From a bacterium (GTDB lineage: Bacteria; UBA8248), in assembly GCA_022825065.1 (NCBI GenBank), contig JAJDYR010000033.1, positions 30,642-94,641 on the forward strand: a stretch of 64,000 nucleotides of DNA, written 5' to 3'. Below, one piece after another: positions 47,937 through 58,004 of this stretch. Under the pieces are notes generated by a model, which made no database searches, was not told the DNA's origin, and was given only the letters and a program-made list of their open reading frames with translations. Each line of letters opens with the position of its first letter. The first letter of the stretch is position 1. A program made the position numbers and the translations under genes.

Positions 47937-47966
47937 ACGATAGGGCCATGCCGCCGACAGTGTCAA
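47937..47966 (-). promoter_or_regulatory. Promoter of tRNA-Gly
   Basis: The minus strand has a perfect -35 TTGACA (47961-47966), an 18-base spacer and TATCGT (47937-47942, four of six consensus bases). Transcription would begin within a few bases of the tRNA 5' end and may continue into the PHP-WYL-DUF507-coaE run. Confidence 0.65.
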
Positions 47967-48006
47967 GGAAATGGGAGGGAAAATAATGCAATCGGCGAAT
48001 GCCTCG

Positions 48007-48855
48007 TTACCTTGCCAGCGTCCACTCCCGGTTTTCATATCGGGACCGGGATATTTCCAGCGCCCTCGCATTCTCGGCACTCGTCAGCGCAGCCGGGAGA
48101 AACCGAAAACCAAGCACCTTCTCCAAACCCGCCTTCAAGGCCTCGGCCACCTCACGAAACGAGATTTCCTCCCCCAGGACCTCCCGGAGACCGACCGCGT
48201 GGGCGTTTCGGGTGAGCAGGCGCTCGCCCCCCCTCGGTTTGAGGAGACTCGCCAGCCGCTCCTCCGAGGAGCGGAGCAGGACGCTGCCGTGCTGCAACAC
48301 CGCGCCGCCCTCGCGGCATTGCGCGCTGCCCACCATCTTTTTGCCGCCGATAGAAAGCTCCCACACCGACGCCGTGGCGAAACAGGAACCCTGGGAGGCG
48401 TACGCGCTCCCGCTCGGGGGCGCCAGTTCGACCCGCGCGCCCAGGGCCGCCAGCCCTTCGGCCAGCCCCCGGCTGATCCTGTGATAGGTCTCCTCAATCG
48501 CGTCACCCAGCAGCGCCTGCGAACCTGTGACGGAATACGTCAACTCACAATCGTGGAGCACCGCGCGCCCGCCGGTGAGCCTCCGGCAGATGTCGATTCC
48601 CTCATCCGCGAGTCGTTCCAGGAAAATATCGCGCTCGGCGGCCTGTCCGCGGCCCAGGGAGATGGCCGGAGGCGACCAGGCGTAAACCCGAAATGTGATG
48701 GGCGCGTCCTCGGGAGGACGGCCTTCTCTCAAGTGAGCCCGGCAACCCTCGAACAACAACTCATCCACCGCCATGTTCCTGGCGGCGGTGGACTCGCCCG
48801 TGTTCAAGAAGCGCGCATGGGGGATTTCTCGTGGTTCAGGGTTTGCGGGTTCCAT
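48007..48855 (-). CDS. Lipoate/octanoate protein transferase (LipM/LplA family)
   Basis: The family attaches lipoyl or octanoyl groups to lysines of carrier proteins such as GcvH. The 282-residue product has the start ARFLNTGESTAARNMAVDELL, the RRLTGGRAVLHDCELTYSV pocket motif with the Arg-Arg-x-x-Gly-Gly core, and GSCFATASVWELSIGGKK with a Cys. The LipM-like stretch KMVGSAQCREGGAVLQHGS follows. The Cys in GSCF fits the acyl-enzyme Cys of LipM octanoyltransferases, while LplA ligases lack it. A C-terminal helical part with HAVGLREVLG follows. It sits two bases after gcvP, so GcvH is the likely substrate. Confidence 0.85.
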   Translation of the reverse strand: MEPANPEPREIPHARFLNTGESTAARNMAVDELLFEGCRAHLREGRPPEDAPITFRVYAWSPPAISLGRGQAAERDIFLERLADEGIDICRRLTGGRAVLHDCELTYSVTGSQALLGDAIEETYHRISRGLAEGLAALGARVELAPPSGSAYASQGSCFATASVWELSIGGKKMVGSAQCREGGAVLQHGSVLLRSSEERLASLLKPRGGERLLTRNAHAVGLREVLGEEISFREVAEALKAGLEKVLGFRFLPAALTSAENARALEISRSRYENREWTLAR

Positions 48856-48857
48856 TC

Positions 48858-51746
48858 TCAGGCGTAGTTTTCGACCGGCAGGCAAGAGCAGACCAGGTTC
48901 CTGTCTCCATAGGGGTTGTTCACCCGCTTGACGGGAGGCCAGTACTTCGCCGCGCGCACCCAGGGAAGCGGGAAAACGGCCTTCTCGCGCGAATAGGGGT
49001 GCGCCCATTCATCGGCCGCGATGTCCGACGCCGTGTGGGGCGCGTTCTTGAGCGCGTTGTCCTCCGCGCTCATAAGTCCGTCCGCGATCTCCTGGATATC
49101 GCGCCTGATGTCGATCATCGCGTCGCAGAAACGATCCAGTTCTTCCCGCGATTCGCTCTCCGTCGGCTCGATCATCAAGGTTCCCGCCACCGGGAAAGAC
49201 ATGGTAGGCGCATGGAAGCCATAGTCCATCAGGCGCTTCGCGATGTCCTCGTTCGTCACGCCCGAGACTTCCTGCAGGGGCCTGATGTCGATGATGCACT
49301 CATGGGCCACCATGCCGTTCGCCCCCTTGTACAGAACCTCGTAGTGGGGCTCGAGCCTTTGGGCCACGTAATTCGCGTTCAGAATGGCCACCTGCGTCGC
49401 CTTGATGAGGCCCTCGCCGCCCATCATGGCGATATACATCCAGGAGATGGGCAGAATTCCCGCGCTTCCCCAGGGCGCCGCGGAAATCGCATCCACGCCC
49501 GTTTCCGGCCCCACGCCCGGAACCACCGAATGTTTCGGCAGATAGGGCGACAGATGCTTCACGACGCCGATGGGGCCCATGCCCGGCCCGCCGCCGCCGT
49601 GGGGGATACAGAACGTCTTGTGGAGGTTCATGTGGGAGACGTCGGGCCCGAATTCACCGGGCTTGCAGATGCCGACCAGGGCGTTCAGGTTCGCGCCGTC
49701 CATGTACACCTGCCCGCCGTTTCGGTGGATGACCTCGCAAATCTCCACCACGCCTTCCTCGAAAACGCCGTGCGTCGAGGGATAGGTGATCATCAAGGCG
49801 GCCAGTTTTTCCGAAAATTTCTCGGCCTTCTCCCTGAGATCCGCGATGTCCACGTTCCCGTTCGAATCGCAATCGACCACCACCACCTCGAAACCGGCCA
49901 TGACGGCGCTGGCGGGATTCGTTCCGTGAGCCGAGCTCGGAATCAGGCAGATGTTCCGGTAGCCCTCGTTCTTGCTCTCATGGTACTTGCGGATGACCAG
50001 CAACCCGGCGTATTCGCCCTGCGCGCCCGAGTTGGGCTGCATGGAGATGGAATCGAACCCCGTGCACTCTGCCAGCATGTTTTCCAGATCCGCGATGAAA
50101 TCCCGGTAGCCGCGCACCTGTTCCTCCGGCGCGAAGGGGTGAATCCCGCCGAATTCCGCCCACGTCACGGGAATCATCTCGGTGGTGGCGTTCAGCTTCA
50201 TCGTGCACGAACCCAGCGGGATCATCGAGCGCGTGAGCGCGATGTCCTTTTCCTGAAGGCGGTAGATGTAGCGCAGCATTTCATGTTCGGCGTGATAGGA
50301 ATTGAAAACAGGATGCGTCATGTAGGGAGAGGTTCTTCTTAAAGATTCCGGAATCCTGTCCGCCGCGTTCGCCTCGACTTCATCGAACGATATCCCGGCA
50401 GAGCCGTCTGGTGCGAAAACCTCCCAGAGCGCCTCGACGTCCTCTCTCCCGGTGGTCTCATCAAAAGCGACGCCGACGGTATCCTCATCGAGCACCCTCA
50501 GGTTCATGCGGCGCTCCGCCGCTTTTTCGACAATGCGAGAAGCGCCTCCCGCGCCGACGCGCACCGACACGGTGTCGAAGAAAGAATCCGCCGCCAGGGC
50601 GTAGCCCATACTTTCGAGGCCATCGGCCAGCACGCCGGCCAGGCGGTGCGTTCTCTGCGCGATCCGCTTCACGCCGTCCGGTCCGTGGTAGACGCCGTAC
50701 ATGCTCGCGATGACGGCCAGAAGCACCTGGGCCGTGCATATGTTGCTCGTGGCGCGCTCGCGGCGAATGTGCTGCTCTCTCGTCTGGAGGGACAGTCTCA
50801 GGGCGGGCTTCTCATCCGCGTCGATCGAGACGCCGACGATGCGGCCCGGCATGCCGCGCTTGTACTGCTCCCTGGTCGCCAGATAAGCCGCATGCGGCCC
50901 GCCGAAGCCGAGCGGAACGCCGAAGCGCTGCGAATTTCCGACTACAACGTCCGCCCCGAACTCCCCGGGGGGTTTCAAGAGCGCCAGGGCGAGAATGTCC
51001 GCGGCGACGACGACCAAAGCATCTTTCTCGTGCGCCCTGGCCGCAAAACCGGCGTAGTCGAATATCTCCCCGCCCGTTGCGGGATACTGAAGCAAGACGC
51101 CGAATACGTCCTCACCCAGCGCGCCTTCTCGATGATCGCCCACCACGACCTCGATATCCTGAGGCTCCGCCCTCGTGCGCACCACCTCGATGGTCTGAGG
51201 ATGGCAGTCTTTCGAGATGAAGAACTTGCGCCCCTTGTTCCTGCTCGCGTTCATCACCATGGTCATCGCCTCCGCCGCCGCCGTGCCCTCATCGAGCAAC
51301 GAGGCGTTGGCGATCTCCATGCCGGTGAGGTCCATGATCATGGTCTGGAAATTGAGCAGCGCTTCCATGCGCCCTTGCGAGATTTCCGGCTGATAGGGCG
51401 TGTACGCCGTGTACCATCCCGGATTTTCCAGGATGTTCCGGAGAACCACCGTCGGGGTGTGGCAATCCGAATACCCCATGCCGAGCATCGACTTGAACAC
51501 CTGGTTCCGGGCCGCGTAAGAACCCAAATCCGCGAGAGCCTGCTGTTCTGTTCTGGGCGCGGCGAGATTCAACTCAGACCGGGAAATGATGGATTCAGGG
51601 ATGGCTTTTTCGACCAGGTCGTCCAGGGAGTCCAGGCCGACTTCGCCCAGCATCGACGCAATGGCTTCATCGCCCGGCGCGATGTGGCGATGGATGAATT
51701 CTCCCCGATTTTCGAGATTCTCAAGAGACAAGCGAGTTTCCGGCAT
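48858..51746 (-). CDS. gcvP: Glycine dehydrogenase (decarboxylating), glycine cleavage P protein
   Basis: The P protein decarboxylates glycine and passes the aminomethyl group to lipoyl-GcvH. The 962-residue product is the single-chain form, with a P1-like and a P2-like half joined as in Proteobacteria. The first half has [20 protein letters not shown] and [11 protein letters not shown]. The second half has [17 protein letters not shown] residues and the PLP lysine in [19 protein letters not shown] (near residue 710). ATG 51746 is 106 bases after gcvH. It forms a run gcvT-gcvH-gcvP-lipM. Confidence 0.97.
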   Translation of the reverse strand: MPETRLSLENLENRGEFIHRHIAPGDEAIASMLGEVGLDSLDDLVEKAIPESIISRSELNLAAPRTEQQALADLGSYAARNQVFKSMLGMGYSDCHTPTVVLRNILENPGWYTAYTPYQPEISQGRMEALLNFQTMIMDLTGMEIANASLLDEGTAAAEAMTMVMNASRNKGRKFFISKDCHPQTIEVVRTRAEPQDIEVVVGDHREGALGEDVFGVLLQYPATGGEIFDYAGFAARAHEKDALVVVAADILALALLKPPGEFGADVVVGNSQRFGVPLGFGGPHAAYLATREQYKRGMPGRIVGVSIDADEKPALRLSLQTREQHIRRERATSNICTAQVLLAVIASMYGVYHGPDGVKRIAQRTHRLAGVLADGLESMGYALAADSFFDTVSVRVGAGGASRIVEKAAERRMNLRVLDEDTVGVAFDETTGREDVEALWEVFAPDGSAGISFDEVEANAADRIPESLRRTSPYMTHPVFNSYHAEHEMLRYIYRLQEKDIALTRSMIPLGSCTMKLNATTEMIPVTWAEFGGIHPFAPEEQVRGYRDFIADLENMLAECTGFDSISMQPNSGAQGEYAGLLVIRKYHESKNEGYRNICLIPSSAHGTNPASAVMAGFEVVVVDCDSNGNVDIADLREKAEKFSEKLAALMITYPSTHGVFEEGVVEICEVIHRNGGQVYMDGANLNALVGICKPGEFGPDVSHMNLHKTFCIPHGGGGPGMGPIGVVKHLSPYLPKHSVVPGVGPETGVDAISAAPWGSAGILPISWMYIAMMGGEGLIKATQVAILNANYVAQRLEPHYEVLYKGANGMVAHECIIDIRPLQEVSGVTNEDIAKRLMDYGFHAPTMSFPVAGTLMIEPTESESREELDRFCDAMIDIRRDIQEIADGLMSAEDNALKNAPHTASDIAADEWAHPYSREKAVFPLPWVRAAKYWPPVKRVNNPYGDRNLVCSCLPVENYA

Positions 51747-51852
51747 GAATGCGCCCCTTCAGTCATGGGGATTCAGGCGGACACTTCATTACCGCTCAGA
51801 CTCAAGGGAAACGGTAAACCCCTTGCAGAGCGAAGGAGGGAGCCGGTTCGGA

Positions 51853-52242
51853 CTAACCGCCTTCCTCCTCGGTGTACGCCCGGTAAGAATCGGCTTCCAG
51901 GAGATCGTTCAACTCCGACTCGTCTTTCATCTCCACCCGAATCATCCAGCCGTCTTCATACGGCTCCGAATTCACGAGTTCGGGTTGGTCTTCGAGCGTG
52001 GTGTTCGCCTCGACGACGACGCCGGTGACCGGCGCGAAGAGGTCCGATACCGCCTTGACGCTCTCCACGACGCCGAAAGTGTTGTTCGCCTCTACTTCCG
52101 TGCCGGCTTCGGGCAGTTCGACGTACACGACGTCTCCCAATTCCGATTGGGCGAAGTCCGTAATCCCAATCACCGCGATGTTTCCCTCTACTCTCACCCA
52201 CTCGTGCTCTCTGGAATATTTGAGGCCGCTCGGTAGTTCCAT
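51853..52242 (-). CDS. gcvH: Glycine cleavage system H protein
   Basis: GcvH is the lipoyl carrier of the glycine cleavage complex. The 129-residue product has the start [37 protein letters not shown], and the lipoylation site Lys in [19 protein letters not shown] (about residue 64). The C-terminal [13 protein letters not shown] is also typical. It ends in a short acidic tail. It lies 64 bases after gcvT. A lipoyl or octanoyl transferase is encoded at the end of the same run. Confidence 0.97.
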   Translation of the reverse strand: MELPSGLKYSREHEWVRVEGNIAVIGITDFAQSELGDVVYVELPEAGTEVEANNTFGVVESVKAVSDLFAPVTGVVVEANTTLEDQPELVNSEPYEDGWMIRVEMKDESELNDLLEADSYRAYTEEEGG

Positions 52243-52306
52243 GCTCCTGAATGCCTCCCTTTTAGATGACGGCAGATTCTTTTGATTTGTTACGAGGAAA
52301 CGAAAT

Positions 52307-53425
52307 TCACTCCGTTTCAGGCTTTTTGTAAAAAGGCGTCTTCACTATCTGCGCCCGTCTGGCCTTGCCGCGAATGTCGATTTCGAGAGCGGCGCCCTCA
52401 TCCGCATTCGACGCAGGAACGTAGCCTATCCCGATGGCTTTGCCAAGAGAGGGGCTCATCGTCCCGCTCGTCACCTCGCCGGCCGCCTCGCCGTCGATCA
52501 GGATGGGCGCTCCATGTCGAGGAATACCACGATCCACCATCTCGAATCCAACCAGTTTTCTCTTCACGCCTTCGGCCTTTAAGGCCAGCAATTTCTCGCG
52601 TCCGATGAAATCCCCCGCCTTGTACCTCACCACCCAGCCCAGGCCCGCTTCGAGCGGATGGGTGGACTCATCGATGTCATTTCCGTACAGGGCGAATTTC
52701 ATCTCGGTGCGCAGGGTATCCCGCGCGCCGAGGCCGCAGGGTTTGAGGCCATCGCTCTCCCCCTCGCTCATCAGGGCATTCCAGACCGCGGGCGCATCGG
52801 CCGATTCGCAATAGAGCTCGAAGCCGTCCTCTCCCGTATAGCCCGTGCGGGAAACGAGAACCTCACATCCCGCCAAGTCCTTGTAACGCGCCCCGTAATA
52901 GGGGATGGCCGCGAGGTCCCCTCCGCCCGGAATCAGCTTCGCTAAAATAGACTCGGCCTTGGGACCTTGTAAGGCGAGGAGGCCCGTTCGCTCGCTCACG
53001 TTTTCGAACGCGCAGTCCTCGGCGTGATGGGAAGCCATCCACTCCCAGTCCTTTTCGATGTTCGCCGCGTTCACGACGGCCATGTAGCGCTCCTCCTCGA
53101 GCCGGTAGACCGTGAGGTCGTCCACGATCCCGCCTTCCGCTCTGCACATGGCCGCATAAAGGACGCCGCCCACCTCGAGCCGCTTGACGTTGTTCGTCAC
53201 CATCTTGTGGATGAAGGCGCCTGCTTCCTTGCCGCGCGCCTCGAACTCGCCCATGTGGCTCACGTCGAACAGACCGGCTGCTTCGCGCACCGCAAGGTGC
53301 TCGTCGATGACGCCCGTGTACTGGACGGGCATCTCATAGCCGGCGAAGGGCACCATCTTGGCACCCGCGGCCTTGTGGGTTTCATACAGGGAGGTTCTGC
53401 GCAGTTCCTGCCCGGAATTCGTCAT
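52307..53425 (-). CDS. gcvT: Aminomethyltransferase, glycine cleavage T protein
   Basis: GcvT moves the methylene group from GcvH to tetrahydrofolate with release of ammonia. The 372-residue product has [34 protein letters not shown] with the conserved catalytic-type Asp further on in [16 protein letters not shown], and [19 protein letters not shown]. It ends with [22 protein letters not shown] 53425 has GAGG five bases upstream. It heads the gcv run. I find no glycine riboswitch in the 164-base gap before it. The one-carbon units it makes could supply PanB, PurH and folates. Confidence 0.97.
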   Translation of the reverse strand: MTNSGQELRRTSLYETHKAAGAKMVPFAGYEMPVQYTGVIDEHLAVREAAGLFDVSHMGEFEARGKEAGAFIHKMVTNNVKRLEVGGVLYAAMCRAEGGIVDDLTVYRLEEERYMAVVNAANIEKDWEWMASHHAEDCAFENVSERTGLLALQGPKAESILAKLIPGGGDLAAIPYYGARYKDLAGCEVLVSRTGYTGEDGFELYCESADAPAVWNALMSEGESDGLKPCGLGARDTLRTEMKFALYGNDIDESTHPLEAGLGWVVRYKAGDFIGREKLLALKAEGVKRKLVGFEMVDRGIPRHGAPILIDGEAAGEVTSGTMSPSLGKAIGIGYVPASNADEGAALEIDIRGKARRAQIVKTPFYKKPETE

Positions 53426-53589
53426 GGCAACCTCGCTTAGCGGCTGAAATTACTGCCCTCCATGAGCCTTACCGCGTATCGAAACGAATTTCAAGAGGTT
53501 TTATATATGTTCATTTTGGGGAAAGTATGGCGCGTGAGGTGAAATGGGATTCAAGAGATTGAATTTCAACGTCTTAGACAATTTCTCGC

Positions 53590-54741
53590 TCATGCGAACG
53601 CGCGGATTCCGGTTTCAAAGCCTGCGATGATGAGCTTCTGGATCTGGCTGGTTCCCTCGTAAATCGTCGCCACGCGCGCGTCTCGCATGTAGCGCTCCAC
53701 AGGATATTCGTTGCTGTAGCCCATGCCGCCGTGAATCTGGATGGCGTCGTTCGCGCAGCGAAGCGCCGCCTCGGTGCAATAGTATTTGGCGATGGAAGTC
53801 TCGCGCGTATTCGGCTTGCCTGCGTTCTTGAGTTCGCCCGCCCGGTAGAGCAGGAGCCTGCTCGCGTCGATGTCGACCACCATGCGGGCTATCATGTCCT
53901 GTACGAGCTGGTGCGCGGCGATGGGCTTCCCGAACGTGTGGCGTTCTTTCGCGTAGGCGACCGACGCCTCCAAGGAACCTTGCGCGATTCCCAGGCAACC
54001 CGCGCCCACCGAATAGCGCCCGTTGTCGAGCGCGCTCATCGCGACCTTGAAGCCGTCGCCCACCTCCCCCATCAAGGCGTCATCGGGCACTTCGACGTTC
54101 GCCAGGAAAAGCTCGGCGGTGTTCGAACTCCTGAGCCCCAGCTTCCCGTGCATCGTCCTGGCCTCGAAGCCGGGCCGGTCGGTTTCGACGAGAAACGCCG
54201 CCATCTTGCGGGGGTTCTCACGATCGGTCTGCGCGATCACGAGCGCAAGCTGCGCGACGCCGCCGTTGCTGATCCATATCTTCTGCCCGTTCAGCTTCCA
54301 GCCGCCCGGAGTCTTCTCCGCAAAGGTCTTCAGGTGCTGCGCGTCGGAGCCCACGTCCGGCTCGGTGAGGCCGAAGCACCCGATCCACTCCGCCGTGCAG
54401 AGTCTGGGAAGATATTTTTTCTTCTGCGCCTCGCTGCCCCACTTCAGGAGCGTGGTGGCGACGAGAGAGATCTGCACCGACAAGACGGTGCGCACCGAAC
54501 TGCACGCCTTGCTGATCTCCTCGTTCATGATGGCGTAGGAGATGTAGTCGAGGCCCGCGCCGCCGTATTCCTCGGGGATCGGCCCGCCGAACATGCCCAA
54601 CGCGCCCATCTCGGCGACGATGTCCGCCGGGTATCTCTCTTTCTCGTCGTTCTCCCGCGCTACGGGGACGATTCGCCGCTGGGCGAACTCCGCCGCCGTG
54701 TCCTTGATCAGCCGCTGGGTCTCGTTGAGTTCAAAATCCAC
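53590..54741 (-). CDS. Acyl-CoA dehydrogenase (short/medium-chain type)
   Basis: This FAD enzyme introduces the 2,3 double bond into acyl-CoA in beta-oxidation. The 383-residue product has CFGLTEPDVGSDAQHLKT (FAD/substrate loop), KIWISNGGVAQLALVIAQT, RHTFGKPIAAHQLVQDM, IQIHGGMGYSNEYPVER and the catalytic Glu in ATIYEGTSQIQKLII, as in butyryl-CoA dehydrogenase. Chain length cannot be fixed from sequence alone. It is the last gene of the thiolase-HBD-dehydrogenase run. No electron-transfer flavoprotein gene is in the window. Confidence 0.93.
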   Translation of the reverse strand: MDFELNETQRLIKDTAAEFAQRRIVPVARENDEKERYPADIVAEMGALGMFGGPIPEEYGGAGLDYISYAIMNEEISKACSSVRTVLSVQISLVATTLLKWGSEAQKKKYLPRLCTAEWIGCFGLTEPDVGSDAQHLKTFAEKTPGGWKLNGQKIWISNGGVAQLALVIAQTDRENPRKMAAFLVETDRPGFEARTMHGKLGLRSSNTAELFLANVEVPDDALMGEVGDGFKVAMSALDNGRYSVGAGCLGIAQGSLEASVAYAKERHTFGKPIAAHQLVQDMIARMVVDIDASRLLLYRAGELKNAGKPNTRETSIAKYYCTEAALRCANDAIQIHGGMGYSNEYPVERYMRDARVATIYEGTSQIQKLIIAGFETGIRAFA

Positions 54742-54762
54742 GGTCGTCTCAGGATGGGAATC

Positions 54763-55617
54763 TTATTCGTAGGTGAAGAAGCCGCGGCCGGACTTTCGGC
54801 CCAGGTGGCCCGCCTTGACCATCTTGCGGAGCAGGAAGTTGGGCCGGTAGCGCGTATCGCCAAGCTCGCGGTAGAGCGTCTCCGTCTTGGCGAGGTGAAT
54901 GTCCACGCCGATCAGGTCGATGAGTTCGAGCGGCCCCATGGGCAGGCCCGCGCCCATCTTCATCGCCTTGTCGATGTCCTCGGCGGACGCGAGACCCCCC
55001 GCATAGACCTCCACCGCCTCGTTGAGCATCCCCGCCAGCACGCGGCTGCCGATGCCCGCCGGGCTGTCGAAATTCGCCATCACTGGCGTCTTGCCGAGCC
55101 GCTCGGCGAGGGAGCGGGCGGCTTCGACCGTCTCTTTCGATGTGCCGAGGCCCGGCATGATCTCCACGAGCTTCATCACCAGCGGCGGGTTGAAGAAGTG
55201 CACGCCCACCACCTTCTCGGGCCTCGATGTGGCCGCCGCCATCTCGGTGATGGAGAGCGAGGTGGTGTTCGACGCGAAAATCGCGCGCTCGGGCGCAGCC
55301 TCATCCAGCGCGCCAAACACCTCTTTCTTGATATCCATGTCCTCGAAAACGGCCTCGACGACGACGTCCGCATCCGCCGCCTTCGCATAGCCCGTCGCAG
55401 GCGTAATGCGCGAGAAAACGGCGTCTTTCGCCTCAGCAGACATCTTGCCCTGTTCGACGCGCCTGGCGACTCGCGTTTCAAGCCCCGAAATCGCCTTCGC
55501 AACCATCTCTTCTTTCAGGTCGGTCAGGACCACCGGAATCTCGTTTTGCGCGAAAAGCTGGGCGATCCCTGCGCCCATCGTACCCGCACCCACTACCATT
55601 GCCTTATCAATTCCCAT
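54763..55617 (-). CDS. 3-hydroxybutyryl-CoA dehydrogenase (3-hydroxyacyl-CoA dehydrogenase family)
   Basis: The enzyme interconverts 3-hydroxyacyl-CoA and 3-oxoacyl-CoA with NAD(P). The 284-residue product has the Rossmann loop VVGAGTMGAGIAQLFAQ at residues 7-23, the SNTTSLSITEMA and VVGVHFFNPPLVMKLVEI blocks with the catalytic His, and SPAGIGSRVLAGMLNEA. The C-terminal domain has MGAGLPMGPLELIDLIG. This single-domain form matches Hbd/PaaH. It lies 21 bases before the dehydrogenase and 38 bases after the thiolase. An enoyl-CoA hydratase is missing from the set. Confidence 0.94.
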   Translation of the reverse strand: MGIDKAMVVGAGTMGAGIAQLFAQNEIPVVLTDLKEEMVAKAISGLETRVARRVEQGKMSAEAKDAVFSRITPATGYAKAADADVVVEAVFEDMDIKKEVFGALDEAAPERAIFASNTTSLSITEMAAATSRPEKVVGVHFFNPPLVMKLVEIMPGLGTSKETVEAARSLAERLGKTPVMANFDSPAGIGSRVLAGMLNEAVEVYAGGLASAEDIDKAMKMGAGLPMGPLELIDLIGVDIHLAKTETLYRELGDTRYRPNFLLRKMVKAGHLGRKSGRGFFTYE

Positions 55618-55655
55618 CTCACCCTCTGGCTTTACCGAACTCTAAAATCATGCGC

Positions 55656-56840
55656 CTAAGCGACGCGCTCCAGCACGACGGCCACCCCCTGGCCCCCGCC
55701 GATGCAGGCGCTCACGACGCCGAACTGCCCGCCCCTTTGCTCAAGCGCGCTCAGGCAGGTGGCGATGATTTTCCCGCCCGTAGCGCCCACCGGATGGCCG
55801 AGGGCGATGGCGCCGCCGTGCACGTTCAGCTTTTGCCTGTCCCATTCGAGTTCGCGCTCACAGGCGATGACCTGGGCGGCGAACGCCTCGTTCACCTCGA
55901 TCAAATCCATGTCCGAAAGCGAAAGTCCTGCGCGATCGAGCGCCTTTGGGATAGCCGTCACGGGCCCCAGCCCCATGTAGCGGGGCTCCACGCCCGTCGA
56001 GGCGTAGCCGCGCAGAACGGCGACAGGCTTTGCACCCAACTCGTCGGCCTTTTCCTTCGACGCCAGCACGAGAGCGGAGGCCGCATCCGCCTGGCAGCAG
56101 GAATTGCCGGGGGTCACGGAGCCGTTCTTGTCGAAAACGGGCCTGAGGCGCCCTAGCTTTTCCATGGACATGCCGCTGCGCGGCGTCTCGTCCTTATCGA
56201 ACACGTTCACCTCGCCCTTTCGGCCCTTGAGTTCGATTGGCACGATCTCCCCGGCGAACTTTCCGCCTTCGACGGCCGCCAAGGCTTTCTCCTGGCTTTC
56301 GAGCGCGTACTCGTCCTGCTCCTCGCGGCTCAGGTTGTATTTTTCCACCAGATTCTCCGCCGTCACGCCCATGAGTTGTCCCGAGAGCGGGTCCTCATAG
56401 CCATCCTTGTAGATCAGGTCCAGAAACTGCGCGTGCCCGAAGCGGTTTCCCCACCGCGCGCCCGGGTTCACGAAGGGCACGTTGGAGGTGCTCTCCACGC
56501 CGCCTGCGAGCACGACCTCCGCATCGCCCGCGCGGATCGCCTGCGCGGCGAGGGCTGCGGCCTTGATGCTCGATCCGCAGCGCTTGTTGATGGTGTAGGC
56601 GGGCGTCTCCTTGGGAAGCCCCGCGCCCACCGAGATGAGCCGCGCGGAATTGGGCCCCACCCCCGCCTGCCAGCCGTGGCCGATGATGGTCTCGTCGAAA
56701 TGTTCCGGCTCCACGCCCGATCTTTGAACCGCCTCGCGGGCGATGTGAACACCCAACTCCGGTGCGGTCATGCCTTTGAGCGCGCCGCCGAAGGCCCCGC
56801 CCGGCGAGCGAACGCTGCTGAGAATGACGACGTCTTTCAT
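55656..56840 (-). CDS. Acetyl-CoA acetyltransferase (thiolase)
   Basis: Thiolase condenses or splits acyl-CoA units. The 394-residue product has the nucleophilic Cys in YTINKRCGSSIKAAALAA (about residue 88), GGVESTSNVPF, VNEAFAAQVIACE, the GHP motif GGAIALGHPVGATGGK and the second Cys in SACIGGGQGVAVVLE. The residue after CGS is Ser where Gly is usual. Length and ends fit the biosynthetic/degradative thiolase II group. ATG 56840 has GAGG six bases upstream. With the next two genes it forms a short-chain fatty acid or butyryl-CoA module. Confidence 0.95.
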   Translation of the reverse strand: MKDVVILSSVRSPGGAFGGALKGMTAPELGVHIAREAVQRSGVEPEHFDETIIGHGWQAGVGPNSARLISVGAGLPKETPAYTINKRCGSSIKAAALAAQAIRAGDAEVVLAGGVESTSNVPFVNPGARWGNRFGHAQFLDLIYKDGYEDPLSGQLMGVTAENLVEKYNLSREEQDEYALESQEKALAAVEGGKFAGEIVPIELKGRKGEVNVFDKDETPRSGMSMEKLGRLRPVFDKNGSVTPGNSCCQADAASALVLASKEKADELGAKPVAVLRGYASTGVEPRYMGLGPVTAIPKALDRAGLSLSDMDLIEVNEAFAAQVIACERELEWDRQKLNVHGGAIALGHPVGATGGKIIATCLSALEQRGGQFGVVSACIGGGQGVAVVLERVA

Positions 56841-57026
56841 ATAAATCCTCAATTTTCAAATAGGTGAAATGTCTTTTCTCTAAAACACCAGAGCAAAGAA
56901 CCCGAATGTCTGAAATGCTGTCTTCTTGCGCCAGAGATTCTTATGGCATACCTCGAACACGGTAGGCAAGGAATGAGACGAAACGAAACCCTGGGACGCC
57001 TCGGTCGGCTCAGGCGTGAAACGCAC

Positions 57027-58004
57027 TCAGCGGAAGAGCTGTTCCCGCAAGTCTTCCAGCAGTTTCAGGAAATCCGCCGGAGGCTCGGCCATCAATTCCC
57101 GCTCGTCCCCTTCGATGGGGTGGCGGAAAGCCAGCCTGTGCGCATGGAGCGCCTGTCTCCCGTTGGGGCTCTTTTGTTGCGACTTGGTCTTCTTGCGCGG
57201 ACCCCCCGGCAACCGGCCCAGGCCGTAGACCGGATCGCCCAGGACGGGATGCCCGACGTGGCTCATGTGCACCCTGATCTGATGCGTCCTTCCCGTTTCC
57301 AGCGTGATGCCCAAAAGCGATGCGTTTCCCAGCACCTCCCGGACCGCGTAGTGGGTCACCGCGCGGCGGCCGCTCCCGACGACCGCCATGGCCGTCCTGT
57401 GTGTGGGATGCCGGCCGATGGGGGCGTCTATCGTACCCTCCCCCTGAGGGGGGATGCCCCGGACGATGGCCAGATAGCGCCGATGAATCCGGCGCGCCTT
57501 GAGATCGGCGGAGAGTCTTCCGTGCGCGGCATCCGTTTTCGCCGCTATCAGCAGGCCGGACGTATCCTTGTCCAGCCGGTGAACGATGCCGGGCCGCTCC
57601 ACCCCGCCGATGCCCGAGAGCTGCCCCCGGCAGTGATGCAAAAGAGCGGCGGCCAGGGTTCCCTTGCGCTGCCCCGCGCCGGGGTGGACCACCATGCCGG
57701 GCGGCTTGTTGACCACGAGAAGGTGCGCGTCCTCGTAGCGAACGTCGAGCGCGATATCTTCGGCCTCGATGTGGGAGGGCACGGGAGGCGGCAGCGTCAC
57801 CACGACGCGCGCACCGCATGGGAGGGCGTGCGCCGTTTTCGTCTCGATTCTTCCATCGACGGATACCATGCCGTCCCGGATGAGCGCCTGCACGCGCGAG
57901 CGGGAGAGTTCCGTCAGGTTCCGGGCCAGAAACGAATCGACGCGCCTGGCGCCTTCACGGCAGACCAGCGCAAAGGTTCTCTCGCCCTTCTCCGCCACAC
58001 TCAT
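57027..58004 (-). CDS. rluD: 23S rRNA pseudouridine synthase RluD family
   Basis: RluD-type enzymes make pseudouridines in helix 69 of 23S rRNA. The 325-residue product has an N-terminal S4 RNA-binding domain (RRVDSFLARNLTELSRSRVQ, about residues 20-75). The RsuA/RluA catalytic domain follows, with the Asp motif GIVHRLDKDTSGLLIAA (about residue 140) and LLGITLETGRTHQIRVHM. A basic insert near 285 (GPRKKTKSQQKS) is unusual but short. ATG 58004 overlaps the unknown membrane protein gene as ATGA. RluC/RluA paralogues cannot be fully excluded. Confidence 0.92.
   Translation of the reverse strand: MSVAEKGERTFALVCREGARRVDSFLARNLTELSRSRVQALIRDGMVSVDGRIETKTAHALPCGARVVVTLPPPVPSHIEAEDIALDVRYEDAHLLVVNKPPGMVVHPGAGQRKGTLAAALLHHCRGQLSGIGGVERPGIVHRLDKDTSGLLIAAKTDAAHGRLSADLKARRIHRRYLAIVRGIPPQGEGTIDAPIGRHPTHRTAMAVVGSGRRAVTHYAVREVLGNASLLGITLETGRTHQIRVHMSHVGHPVLGDPVYGLGRLPGGPRKKTKSQQKSPNGRQALHAHRLAFRHPIEGDERELMAEPPADFLKLLEDLREQLFR

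Noticed and set aside
53426..53589. Glycine riboswitch before gcvT
   Set aside because: The gap is short and AT-rich and lacks the conserved aptamer core. No convincing promoter pair was found either.
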